This document shows, in pieces, positions 8,897-17,214 of a DNA stretch of 64,000 bases. The notes under the pieces are model-generated. The model did no database searches. It saw only the letters and a list, made by a program, of their open reading frames with translations, and had not been told where the DNA came from. Source of the stretch: UBA8199 sp035358715 (lineage in GTDB: Bacteria; Verrucomicrobiota; Verrucomicrobiia; Limisphaerales; UBA8199); NCBI GenBank assembly GCA_035358715.1, contig DAOPPX010000009.1, forward strand, positions 4,917-68,916. The letters are read 5' to 3'. Each line of letters begins with the position of its first letter. Position 1 is the first letter of the stretch. The position numbers were made by a program, and so were the translations under genes.

Positions 8897-10675
8897 ATGA
8901 AAAAGCCCAATGCCCTCCTGTTGATTCTCCTGGCCGGCCTTGTGAGCGCCCAGGCCGACGAACTCTTCATTCGCGCCAGCCAGGTTGGCTACCGGGCGCA
9001 GGATGCGAAGCTCGCCATTGCCTTCGCCAAAGGGCCTCTGCCGGCCTCATTCACAGTGGCGGCGGCGGACACCGGCAAGGTTATGCTCGATGGCAAGACC
9101 AGGCCTCTCGCCGGCGCGACCTGGGGCCAGTTCGAGCACCACGCGGAACTGGACTTCTCGTCCTTCAAAACGCCGGGCCGCTATGTGCTGCGCCTTGGTG
9201 AGGGCCAATCGCTGCCTTTCACCATCGGCGACGCGGCCTACCGCGAGATGCCCGATCAACTGCTCGAGTTCATGCGCCAGCAGCGCTGCGGTTACAACCC
9301 CTGGTTGGATGCGGTGTGCCACCCGTTCGACGGCCGCACAGCGTACGGACCGCTCACCAACGGCACGCATCTCGACGCCAGGGGCGGCTGGCACGACGCG
9401 GCTGATCTGCTGAAGTATCTCCTCACCTCGGGCAATGCCACCGCCCAGATGCTGCTCGCCTACGAACTGGCCGGAGACCGAAAACAGTTCGCGGACAAGG
9501 TCAACGCTCTGGGCCAGCCGTTTGCGAACGGCCTCCCGGACGTGCTCGACGAGGCGCGCTGGGGGCTGGAGTGGATGCTCAAGCTGCATCCGGCACCCGA
9601 CCAACTCTATCACCAGGTGGCCGACGACCGCGATCACACCGGCCGCCGCCTGCCGCAGAACGAGATCGCCGACTACGGCTGGGGCAAGGGCGGCCCGCGG
9701 GTGGTGTATTTCGCAGATGGCCAGCCGCAGGGACTCCGCCAGTACAAGAGCGCGTCCACGGGCGTGGCGAACCTCGCCGGCCGCTACGCTGCCGCCATGA
9801 GCCTGGCATACCAGGTTTGGAAAGCTGATCCGCGCCAAAGGCCCTTCGCCGAACGCTGCCTGCAAGCCGGCAAAGAAGTGTATGAGCTGGGCCGCGCCAG
9901 GGAAGGCGTCCAGCAGGGCAATTCCTACGGCGCCCCCTATCGCTACGAGGAAACCACCTGGGCCGATGACATGGAATGGGGCGCGGCGGAGCTGTTCCGC
10001 GCCACGCGCGAACGGCGCTACCTGCAGGAGGCAAAGCGCTACGCAAAGCTGGCAGCCTCGGAATCCTGGATGGGCAAGGAGCAGACCGGCCATTACCAGT
10101 ATTTCCCCTTCATGAACGCCGGCCACTCCAGGCTCTATGATCTGGCGGATCGGCAATTCAGGAGACTCCTCGCCGGTTACTACCGCGAGGGCATCGAGCG
10201 CTGCGTGCGCGCGGGCGAGCGGAATCCTTACCGCATCGGCGTGCCGTTCATCTGGTGCTCGGCCAACCTCACCGTCGCCCTGACCACCCAGTGCCTGCTC
10301 TTTGAGCGCATGACCGGGGACAGGACGTATCACGACTTCGCCGCCCGGCAGCGCGACTGGCTGCTGGGGCGCAATCCCTGGGGCTACACGATGTTCACCG
10401 GCATCGGCAGCGTCTATCCCAAAGATCCGCACCTGATGACAATGCAGTTGACCGGGCGCCCGGTCCGGGGCGGGCTGGTGGACGGGCCGGTTTACGAGCG
10501 CATCTTCAAATCGCTCAAAGGCGTGTCCATCACCGAGCCCGACCCGCTGGCAGCATTCCAAGGCCCGGCCGTTTACCACGACGACGTGCAGGATTACTCC
10601 TCAAACGAGCCAATTATGGACGGCACGGCCGGGGCCATCCTGCTTTGGACGCTGTGTAACAACTCCTGCCCGTAA
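8897..10675 (+). CDS. Glycoside hydrolase family 9 (endoglucanase-like), exported
   Basis: The 592-residue product begins with a signal peptide (MKKPNALLLILLAGLVSAQA). An Ig-like CelD_N domain comes next (LFIRASQVGYRAQDAKLAI to the LPFTIGD end), then an (alpha/alpha)6 GH9 catalytic domain. Seen are the nucleophile-side motif GGWHDAADLLKYL (DAGD-like), FIWCSANLTVALTTQ, LLGRNPWGYTMFTGIGS and the catalytic-acid region YSSNEPIMDGTAG (NE). GH9 enzymes cleave beta-1,4-glucans or related polymers by inversion. An in-frame upstream extension to 8639 is rejected because it places 86 basic residues before the signal peptide. Substrate specificity cannot be read from the sequence. Confidence 0.93.
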   Translation: MKKPNALLLILLAGLVSAQADELFIRASQVGYRAQDAKLAIAFAKGPLPASFTVAAADTGKVMLDGKTRPLAGATWGQFEHHAELDFSSFKTPGRYVLRLGEGQSLPFTIGDAAYREMPDQLLEFMRQQRCGYNPWLDAVCHPFDGRTAYGPLTNGTHLDARGGWHDAADLLKYLLTSGNATAQMLLAYELAGDRKQFADKVNALGQPFANGLPDVLDEARWGLEWMLKLHPAPDQLYHQVADDRDHTGRRLPQNEIADYGWGKGGPRVVYFADGQPQGLRQYKSASTGVANLAGRYAAAMSLAYQVWKADPRQRPFAERCLQAGKEVYELGRAREGVQQGNSYGAPYRYEETTWADDMEWGAAELFRATRERRYLQEAKRYAKLAASESWMGKEQTGHYQYFPFMNAGHSRLYDLADRQFRRLLAGYYREGIERCVRAGERNPYRIGVPFIWCSANLTVALTTQCLLFERMTGDRTYHDFAARQRDWLLGRNPWGYTMFTGIGSVYPKDPHLMTMQLTGRPVRGGLVDGPVYERIFKSLKGVSITEPDPLAAFQGPAVYHDDVQDYSSNEPIMDGTAGAILLWTLCNNSCP

Positions 10676-10726
10676 CGTTACAAGTCCCGTCAGCCTCGCC
10701 GCCCTTACGCGGCGGTCCTGGTCCCG

Positions 10727-10800
10727 TCGCCCGTGGCTCCCACATGGCTTAATAGATTTTCTATTAAGCCATGTGGGAGCCATGTGGGAGCCATGCAGGA
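10727..10800. repeat. Inverted array of 11-base repeats (unit GCCATGTGGGA)
   Basis: Three tandem units sit at 10768-10778, 10779-10789 and 10790-10800 (the last GCCATGCAGGA). An exact inverted unit lies at 10738-10748 and a degenerate one (8 of 11) at 10727-10737. Together with the flanking bases, 10734-10756 and 10760-10782 form a perfect 23-bp stem with a TTT loop. No T-run follows, so a simple terminator is unlikely. Confidence 0.85.
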
Positions 10801-11075
10801 GCTACCCTCTGGCCTGGGAAGGCTGTCTGCCTGCCGGTTACGGGTTTGCCAGATGTTTACCGCCTCCCCGATTTTCCTCCCTGTCTCCTCCCGATTGAGC
10901 GGTAGACGGCTGCGGCGCAACATGACTATTATGGGCGTCTGAATGATAACCGAGCAAACGCCCCACAGCTTCTGTTTGCCTCTAACCGGGACATTTCGCC
11001 GCAAGGCAGGAGCGCGAGCATCTTGCCCGCTTACACGGTCCCAATGGGCCAGGCGGGCTAGAAGCCCGGGCCACA

Positions 11076-11110
11076 CGGGCAGGATGGCCGTGGCACGGGC
11101 ATCCTGCCCG
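11076..11110. repeat. GC-rich hairpin repeat
   Basis: CGGGCAGGATG (11076-11086) and CATCCTGCCCG (11100-11110) form a perfect 11-bp stem with a 13-base loop. A related degenerate copy (GAGCATCTTGCCCGC) lies near 11012. This resembles dispersed extragenic palindromes. Confidence 0.65.
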
Positions 11111-11146
11111 CGCTCCGGCCTGTTGGTGTCCCGGACGGGGTGGGAA

Positions 11147-12274
11147 GTGTTCGGGCTAACCCGTCACCATTCGCGCAATCGGCTTCGGAGCAGGCTCCAG
11201 TCTGTGGTCGCGGTGTGTTGTGCCTGTGCGGCGCTGGCGCTGGCGAGTTCAGGCAACGCCGTGGGTGCGGATGGCGGGAAGCCGGCTGCCATGACCTTCC
11301 CAGACGAGAAGTGGTCCCGAATCGAACCCAAAGAAGCCGGCTTCGTGGATGTGGCGGCGGTTGATGAAATCGGCAAGCTCATGGAGAAAGCCAAGGCCAA
11401 CGGCGTGCTGATCCGGAACGGCCGGCTGGTGGCCGAATGGGCCGGTGGCGGACCGCTGAGCAAGCAGTTCGAAGCCCAGTCCATCACCAAGAGCTTTACG
11501 TCCCTGATGCTGGGGCTGGCCCTGGATGACAAGCTCGTCCCGTCACTCGACACGCCGGTGAAGGAAGTCTTCCCGGCGTTTGAAGCGGGCAGCCATACGA
11601 AGGAAATCACCTTCCGCCACCTGGCCACGATGACTGCAGGGATCAAGCCGACCCGCTACCAGCTTCACTTCCCCAAAGAGACTGCCCCGGGCGAGTGTTT
11701 GAACTACCACGCCGATCAACCGGCGCACCTGACCCGCGCCCTGACCTATCTCTATGAGCGGCCACTCGACGAGGTATTGAAGGAGCGAATACTGGACCCG
11801 GTCGGCGCCAAGGCATCCTGGCCTTACGACAAAGCGCCATGGTCGCCGGTCGAAACCCGGACGCAGGGCAAAGTCGCGGTGAATGCCGGTTTTGCCTTTC
11901 TTCACATTAGCGCCGGGGACCTGGCCCGCGTGGGGCATCTTTACCTGAACCAAGGGAAGTGGAAGGACCGGCAGTTGATTTCGGAGAGTTATGTCGCGGA
12001 ATGCTGGAAGCCAATTCCGCAAAAAGATATGCGGAAGGCACACCTGCCCGACAAATACGGCCTCTATTGGTGGCAACTGCAGCCCGGGGTCTGGTATATG
12101 TCCGGCACTTGGGGGCAATTCTGCCTGGTCTGGCCCGAGCAAGGCATCGTGATCACCAAAGTCAACAAGTCCTCCTCATCCGTGGTGGGCGTCCGCCCCG
12201 TCTTTGAGCTGCTCCGACGGGCGGCGACAGGCAAGAAGTCTATGCCGGCAGAAACTCCCAAGCCAGCCTTGTGA
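11147..12274 (+). CDS. Exported class C beta-lactamase-family serine hydrolase
   Basis: A serine hydrolase of the beta-lactamase/DD-peptidase fold, about 375 residues. The nucleophile motif SITK (S112, K115) is followed by MLGLALDDKLVPSLDTPVKEVFP, the usual sequence of class C-like proteins such as EstB and 6-aminohexanoate-dimer hydrolase. Conserved features continue with HLATMTAGI, FLHISAGDLARVGHLYLNQGKW and the C-terminal SGTWGQFCLVWPEQGIVI, which holds the third active-site strand. A signal sequence (VVAVCCACAALALASSGNAVGA) suggests export. The GTG at 11147 is chosen because it just precedes this signal; longer starts run into repeats. Physiological substrate unknown, possibly an ester or peptide. 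Confidence 0.82.
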   Translation: MFGLTRHHSRNRLRSRLQSVVAVCCACAALALASSGNAVGADGGKPAAMTFPDEKWSRIEPKEAGFVDVAAVDEIGKLMEKAKANGVLIRNGRLVAEWAGGGPLSKQFEAQSITKSFTSLMLGLALDDKLVPSLDTPVKEVFPAFEAGSHTKEITFRHLATMTAGIKPTRYQLHFPKETAPGECLNYHADQPAHLTRALTYLYERPLDEVLKERILDPVGAKASWPYDKAPWSPVETRTQGKVAVNAGFAFLHISAGDLARVGHLYLNQGKWKDRQLISESYVAECWKPIPQKDMRKAHLPDKYGLYWWQLQPGVWYMSGTWGQFCLVWPEQGIVITKVNKSSSSVVGVRPVFELLRRAATGKKSMPAETPKPAL

Positions 12275-12454
12275 GGCTCCCAACTTCCAAGCGGCTGTGG
12301 GGCGGCGTGGCGTCCCTGGCGGCTTGCGGAGCACCGGGGATGCCCTCCATACTTCCGATGCGGACGCCGAAGGCGTCGCGGCTTGAACATCCAGTTGCCG
12401 TGCCGCAGCCCCCGTTTGAGGGGCGCACGTCGTCTGCGCGCTTTGGTATTCTAT
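12275..12454. other. Short spacer with small palindrome
   Basis: The spacer contains GACGCC-GAA-GGCGTC (12363-12377), a 6-bp stem with a 3-base loop. No T-run follows, and no gene is visible. Confidence 0.35.
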
Positions 12455-13900
12455 ATGCGACAACCGTTTGTTGATTTCGGAAGGCGGGCGTGGAACGCCG
12501 TTTCCCTCGTGGCCGTCATGACCTGGGCGTTGGGCGCAGAGGCCGCAATGGCAGGGCCCGCGCTCCGTGCCGGGGCGGCGGTGGCCGACATCTCCCCCCG
12601 AGAGTTTCCCTTCAACATGCCCGGCCTGTTTACCACCAACCTGGCCGAGAGCATGCACGATCCCCTGCACGCGCGCGCCCTGGTGCTGGCCGACGACACC
12701 ACCACCCTCGCCCTGGTCGTGGTGGACCATCTGCACGTGGATCGGGATATCGCCGATGAAGCCAAGCAGCAGGCCGCCCGGGAGTCCGGCATCGCCTCGA
12801 ACAAGATTTTCCTCTGTTCCACTCACACCCATACCGGGCCGCCCACCGGCGGGCCTACTGCGGCGGCCTACCGCAAGATTCTGGTCGTCGGGATCGTCAA
12901 GGCGATTGTCGGCGCGCACGGCGCGTTGCGTCCCGCGGAGCTGGCGGCCAACGCCGCGCCGCTGCCGGAGGAGGTGTTTAACCGCCGGTGGTTTCTGAAG
13001 CCGGGCAAGATGCCGCGCAATCCCTTTGGCAAGGTGGACCAGGTGAAGATGAACCCGAGCGCCGATGCGCTGGATCGGCCCGCAGGGCCGACCGATCCGG
13101 ACCTGTCAATTCTCGATGTGCGCGAGGCGGCCTCGCGCCAGCCACTGGCGCTGTTTGCCAGTTACTCGCTGCATTACGTGGGACACGTGCCCAGGGCCAT
13201 GGCCTCGGCGGATTATTACGGCGAGTTTGCGCGGCTGATGCCCTCGCGGGTGAACGCCGGGAGCAACTTCGTCGCGCTGCTGGCCAACGGCACTTCGGGC
13301 AACATCAATAACATCCCCTTCGGCGTCGGCCGGCCACCGCGCGAACCGTTCGAGCAAATCCGGATTGTAGCCGGCAAGGCGGCGGACACGGCCTGGCGCG
13401 CGCGCTCGAACATCACGAATTACCAGGCGGCCCCGCGGCTCGGCTTGCTCCAGCGCGAGGTGGTCCTGCACTACCGGCGACCCACGGCCGAGCAGGTCGA
13501 GTACGCGCGCACCGTGCTGGCGACGAAGGACCCGGCGGAGCGCGCCAAGCTGCCGGCCCTGGCACAGCCCTATGCCGAACGCGTGCTCGCGCTCACGAAG
13601 CGGAGCGAGACCGTGTCGGTCCCGATCCAAGTGGTGCGGATTGGCGACCTGGCGATCTGCGGCCTTCCCTTCGAGGCCTTCGTCGAGATCGGGCTGGATT
13701 TAAAGCAGCGCAGCCCCTTCGCCCACACGATCGTGATCGGCCTGGCCAACGGCTCATACGGTTACCTGCCCACGCCGGAGCAGCACCGGCTGGGGGGCTA
13801 CGAGACTTGGATCGGCACCAGCCGCGTGCAGGAAGACGCCTCGGTGATCCTCTCCACTCACCTGCTGGAAATGCTGGCGGCGCTCGCCAAGGACGCATGA
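12455..13900 (+). CDS. Neutral/alkaline ceramidase-like exported protein (paralogue 1)
   Basis: A 481-residue protein with a signal region (NAVSLVAVMTWALGAEAAMA) and the N-terminal fold of neutral/alkaline non-lysosomal ceramidases. Shared features are RAGAAVADISPREF, the region listing HARALVLADDTTTLALVVVD, the metal-binding-like histidine motif STHTHTGPPTGG (H124, H126) and NGTSGNINN. In Verrucomicrobia and Planctomycetes many such proteins lack the C-terminal ceramidase domain and have no tested activity, so hydrolysis of an amide is only a family-level guess. ATG 12455 is chosen ahead of the signal peptide. The symporter operon starts 121 bases downstream. Confidence 0.8.
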   Translation: MRQPFVDFGRRAWNAVSLVAVMTWALGAEAAMAGPALRAGAAVADISPREFPFNMPGLFTTNLAESMHDPLHARALVLADDTTTLALVVVDHLHVDRDIADEAKQQAARESGIASNKIFLCSTHTHTGPPTGGPTAAAYRKILVVGIVKAIVGAHGALRPAELAANAAPLPEEVFNRRWFLKPGKMPRNPFGKVDQVKMNPSADALDRPAGPTDPDLSILDVREAASRQPLALFASYSLHYVGHVPRAMASADYYGEFARLMPSRVNAGSNFVALLANGTSGNINNIPFGVGRPPREPFEQIRIVAGKAADTAWRARSNITNYQAAPRLGLLQREVVLHYRRPTAEQVEYARTVLATKDPAERAKLPALAQPYAERVLALTKRSETVSVPIQVVRIGDLAICGLPFEAFVEIGLDLKQRSPFAHTIVIGLANGSYGYLPTPEQHRLGGYETWIGTSRVQEDASVILSTHLLEMLAALAKDA

Positions 13901-14010
13901 CCCCTCCCGGTGGCTTTCCCCCGGCCCGTTGGGATCGCTCGGCCCGAGACCGCCGCAGCAAGCGCGGCAATGGGTCTCCGTCCAACACCGAACCGCCATA
14001 CTTGAAAACA

Positions 14011-14024
14011 AAGGAGGCGCCTTG
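14011..14024 (+). promoter_or_regulatory. Strong Shine-Dalgarno fixing a TTG start
   Basis: AAGGAGG (14011-14017) sits four bases before TTG (14022-14024). It decides the symporter start over longer in-frame choices and is one of the few clear ribosome binding sites in the window. Confidence 0.75.
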
Positions 14025-15644
14025 ACTCACAGGATAGACATCATTCTATTCGTTGCTTACCTGGCCGCGAACATTTTTCTGGGCCTCTGGGTGGCGCGGC
14101 GCAAGGGGAGCGGCACGCGCGGCTACTTTCTGGCCGGGGAGCGGTTGCCGTGGTATGCGATTGGCGGGTCCATCATCGCGGCCAATATCAGCACGGAACA
14201 TTTCATCGGGATGATCGGGGTGGCCTATGCGGTTGGATTCGTGGTTGCGCAATGGGAGTGGGGCGTCTGGCTAACGTATTCGCTGTTGATCTGGGTATTT
14301 CTGCCATTCTATCTACGGGGCGGCCTCTACACGATGCCCGAGTTTTTGGAGCGGCGCTTCAATCCCACCTGCCGGTACCTTTTTGCCGTGTGTTCGCTCG
14401 TGCTCTGGATCATCGCCCAGATGGCGGTGGTGATGCTGGCTGGAGCCAAGGCGATGCGGGGCATGTTTGGCGTGAATGAGACGGTCACCATTATCTGCCT
14501 GGCGGTCCTGGCCGGCAGCTACACGATTTATGGCGGGTTGATCTCGGTCGCGTGGACCGATTTCCTGCAGTTTGTGGTGATCATGCTCGGCGGGCTGATT
14601 GTGACCATCTTCGGTCTGCACCGCGTCGGAGGGCTGGACCAGCTCATGATGGACGCGCCCGAGAAGTTCAGGATGATCCTACCCGCCACCGACAAGGAGT
14701 TCCCGTGGGTGGGGGTGTACACGATCTCCGTATCCATCGGGATCTGGTACAACTGTACCAACCAGTTCATTGTCCAGCGCTGCCTTGGCGCGCGCAGTGA
14801 ATGGGACGCGCGCATGGGCGTGATCTTTGCGGGGTATATGAAGGTCCTGTTGCCGCTGCTGGTCGTGATCCCGGGCATTGTGGCCTTCCGGCTCTTTCCG
14901 AACCTGGCCGACAAGGACCAGGCCTTTCCGTCGCTCGTGCGCGAGTTGGTCCCGGTCGGGCTGAGCGGGATCGTGATGGCGGGGCTGGCCAGCGGCATGC
15001 TTTCCCACATCAGCTCGGTGCTCAACTCGTGCAGCACTGTGTTTACGATGGACCTTTACAAGCCGTTCCTGGGCCGCAACAAATCAGAGCAGGCGCTCGT
15101 GCGGGTGGGGCGGCTGAGCGCTTTCACCATTCTCACGGTCGCGACCTTGCTGGCCATCTGGTTCAGTTATCAGGAGCTCGGCGTCTTTGTTCTGATTCAG
15201 AATGTCGGCGCGTGGGTGGCGGCCCCGGTCGCGGCGGTCTTTCTGCTGGGCATTCTGTGGAAGCGCGCAACGGCGACCGCCGCCACCTTTGTCCTGCTGT
15301 TTGGTTTCCCCTACACGGCATTTGTGGAGTACGTTCTATTCAAGCGCGTCGAGATCCTCATGCCCTACGACAACTGGCTCATCCGCACCCTGGTGGTGTG
15401 GCTCACCTCGATGGTTCTGATGGTGACGGTGTCGCTGCTCACCCGCCGGCCCAAGCCGGAGCAGATCGAGGGGATTATCTGGTCGGTGGCCGCCGCCAAG
15501 CTGCCCGCCGCCGAGCGTGAGCGAAACCGCGGCCTGCGGAACTTTGCCTTGTGGTGGTTGATCTATATCGGCATTGTCGCGGCCGGGTACGGATTCATTA
15601 TCTGGTTCCAGTTCTGGGGGCCGGGCTCCATTGTGAAGCCGTAG
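14022..15644 (+). CDS. Sodium:solute symporter (SSS family)
   Basis: An inner-membrane Na+-coupled transporter of 540 residues with about 13-14 hydrophobic helices, the usual length for the family. Family features are the first helix IILFVAYLAANIFLGLW, the loop GYFLAGERLPWYAIGGSIIAANISTEHFIGMIG, FLPFYLRGGLYTMPEFLERRF and GLSGIVMAGLASGMLSHISSVLNS. These resemble the SGLT-like branch that carries sugars. It starts at TTG 14022 because of the strong ribosome binding site. It heads an operon of sugar-catabolism-type genes (isomerase 34 bases downstream, kinase, aldolase), so import of a monosaccharide is likely but the substrate is not shown. Confidence 0.92.
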   Translation: MTHRIDIILFVAYLAANIFLGLWVARRKGSGTRGYFLAGERLPWYAIGGSIIAANISTEHFIGMIGVAYAVGFVVAQWEWGVWLTYSLLIWVFLPFYLRGGLYTMPEFLERRFNPTCRYLFAVCSLVLWIIAQMAVVMLAGAKAMRGMFGVNETVTIICLAVLAGSYTIYGGLISVAWTDFLQFVVIMLGGLIVTIFGLHRVGGLDQLMMDAPEKFRMILPATDKEFPWVGVYTISVSIGIWYNCTNQFIVQRCLGARSEWDARMGVIFAGYMKVLLPLLVVIPGIVAFRLFPNLADKDQAFPSLVRELVPVGLSGIVMAGLASGMLSHISSVLNSCSTVFTMDLYKPFLGRNKSEQALVRVGRLSAFTILTVATLLAIWFSYQELGVFVLIQNVGAWVAAPVAAVFLLGILWKRATATAATFVLLFGFPYTAFVEYVLFKRVEILMPYDNWLIRTLVVWLTSMVLMVTVSLLTRRPKPEQIEGIIWSVAAAKLPAAERERNRGLRNFALWWLIYIGIVAAGYGFIIWFQFWGPGSIVKP

Positions 15645-15678
15645 CCGTCTGGCACCCAGCAGCAAGAAGTAACAGCCT

Positions 15679-17211
15679 ATGAAAAACCATCGAACCCCGA
15701 AGGCTTTGAAGTCGCCCCGGCCTGGCCGGAAGCGCGGAGAAGCGGGACTGCCTTCCCGCGCAGAGCCGCAGCCGGCATCGCCGGCGCCCAACCGGGCTGC
15801 GGGCGGGGCCACCTGGCGACCCAGAATCGGGTTGCTGGCCCTGACCTTGGAGCTTTACGAAACGCTGTCCCCCGGCCGTCGAGCTTCCCGGGAAGCCTGG
15901 CTGAGAAGGGCCGTCATTCCCGGCCTGGAATCACGCGTGGAGGTCCTGTTCACGCGCGCCGTGTTTCGGCGCGAGGACATCGAAGCGACCGTTGCGGGGT
16001 ATGAGGCTGCCGGGGTGGACGCCCTTTTGGTGATCCTGGGAACCTATTCTCCCGGCCAATTGAGCTTGCCGGCGCTCCAGCGCACGCGGCTGCCGATTCT
16101 GATTTGGAACACCCAGGAACTTCGGGCCGTGGGCCCAACCTTTACGCCAGCCGACATGATTGACAATCATGGCGTTCACGGCACGCAGGAACTGGCGAAC
16201 GTGCTGATGCGGAGCGGCGTCCCGTTCCATTATGTGACCAGCCCGGACAATGATTCACGGGGCATCGAGGAACTGGCCGACTTCTTCGTCGCTGCCGCCG
16301 CTGTGAAACGGCTTCGGTCCGCGCGGATCGGCCTGATTGGATACCCTTTCCCGGGCATGGGCGATTTTGCCGTGGACACGACACACCTGGCCGCCTCGCT
16401 CGGCTGTGCGTGGGTGAACCTGACCGTCGAGGATTATATCCGGCGGTGGGGAGCCGCGACCGACGGGGAAGTCTCCCGGCTCGCCGCCGAATACCGCCGC
16501 AGCTACGCCGTGGCGGGAGACGTAACCGAGGAGGACTTGCGCTGCACGGCCTCAGCCGAAATTGCGGTTCGGGGAATGGTCGCCGAGAACCGCCTGGACG
16601 CCTTGACCTACCAGTTCACGGCTTTCGGCGATGATGAACGCAGCCCCACGGTGCCCTTTGTTGCCGCCAGCCGCCTGATGGCGGAGGGAATTGGTTTCGG
16701 CGGCGAGGGCGATCTTATCGCCGCCGCCGCCACTGCGTTTTTTAATTGGCTTAAACCGCCGGCCAGCTTCTCCGAGATCTTCACTGTTGATTTCGCAGGC
16801 GAGAGTCTTTTCCTGAGCCACATGGGCGAGGCGAACGTGGCCATGGCCCGGCGCGACCGCAAAGCGCCGTTGGTGGCACGGCCTAAACCCATCACCCGCA
16901 TCCGCGGCCGGCAACTGGCACTGGTGACCAGCTTTGAGCCCGGGCCAGCCACTCTGGCCGCGCTGGCGCTCGGGCCGGGGGCGAAATGGCGGCTTATTGC
17001 CTCCTTGATGACCGTCGAGGATTTTGGGCCTTTGCCCGGCTTTTGCGTGCCACATTTCAAACTCAAGCCGTGTTCCGGCGACGTCCGGCATTTCCTGACC
17101 GCGTATGCCAAGGCGGGAGGGCCCCATCACAACGGCGTGCTCTTTGGAGACGCCCGCCGAAGGCTGCAACGGGCGGCGAGCCTCCTCGGCGCCGACTATT
17201 TCGAGGTCTGA
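15679..17211 (+). CDS. L-fucose/L-arabinose isomerase-like protein
   Basis: The 510-residue product resembles the L-fucose/L-arabinose isomerase superfamily: IGLLALTLELYETLSP near the N-terminus, GVDALLVILGTYSPGQ, an acidic/histidine segment FTPADMIDNHGVHGTQELANVL, IGLIGYPFPGMGDFAVDTT, and the C-terminal domain containing FTVDFAGESLFLSHMGEANVAM. Family members interconvert aldoses and ketoses using Mn2+ bound by Glu, Asp and His. The first 45 or so residues are Arg/Pro/Ala-rich and not conserved, so a later start is possible. It lies between the symporter and kinase, as expected for the first catabolic step. It may instead belong to the many uncharacterised paralogues of the family. Confidence 0.75.
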   Translation: MKNHRTPKALKSPRPGRKRGEAGLPSRAEPQPASPAPNRAAGGATWRPRIGLLALTLELYETLSPGRRASREAWLRRAVIPGLESRVEVLFTRAVFRREDIEATVAGYEAAGVDALLVILGTYSPGQLSLPALQRTRLPILIWNTQELRAVGPTFTPADMIDNHGVHGTQELANVLMRSGVPFHYVTSPDNDSRGIEELADFFVAAAAVKRLRSARIGLIGYPFPGMGDFAVDTTHLAASLGCAWVNLTVEDYIRRWGAATDGEVSRLAAEYRRSYAVAGDVTEEDLRCTASAEIAVRGMVAENRLDALTYQFTAFGDDERSPTVPFVAASRLMAEGIGFGGEGDLIAAAATAFFNWLKPPASFSEIFTVDFAGESLFLSHMGEANVAMARRDRKAPLVARPKPITRIRGRQLALVTSFEPGPATLAALALGPGAKWRLIASLMTVEDFGPLPGFCVPHFKLKPCSGDVRHFLTAYAKAGGPHHNGVLFGDARRRLQRAASLLGADYFEV

Positions 17212-17214
17212 TCC

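Larger units (their letters stand above)
10676..11146. other. Repeat-rich intergenic region
   Basis: This 471-base spacer holds an 11-base repeat array with a long hairpin (10727-10800) and, from about 11000, a GC-rich element with an 11-bp hairpin (11076-11110). Open frames that cross it in several directions come from the repeats and do not look like proteins. Confidence 0.6.

Noticed and set aside
10734..10782. Rho-independent terminator
   Set aside because: The stem is long and perfect but no T-run follows on either strand, and it is embedded in a repeat array.
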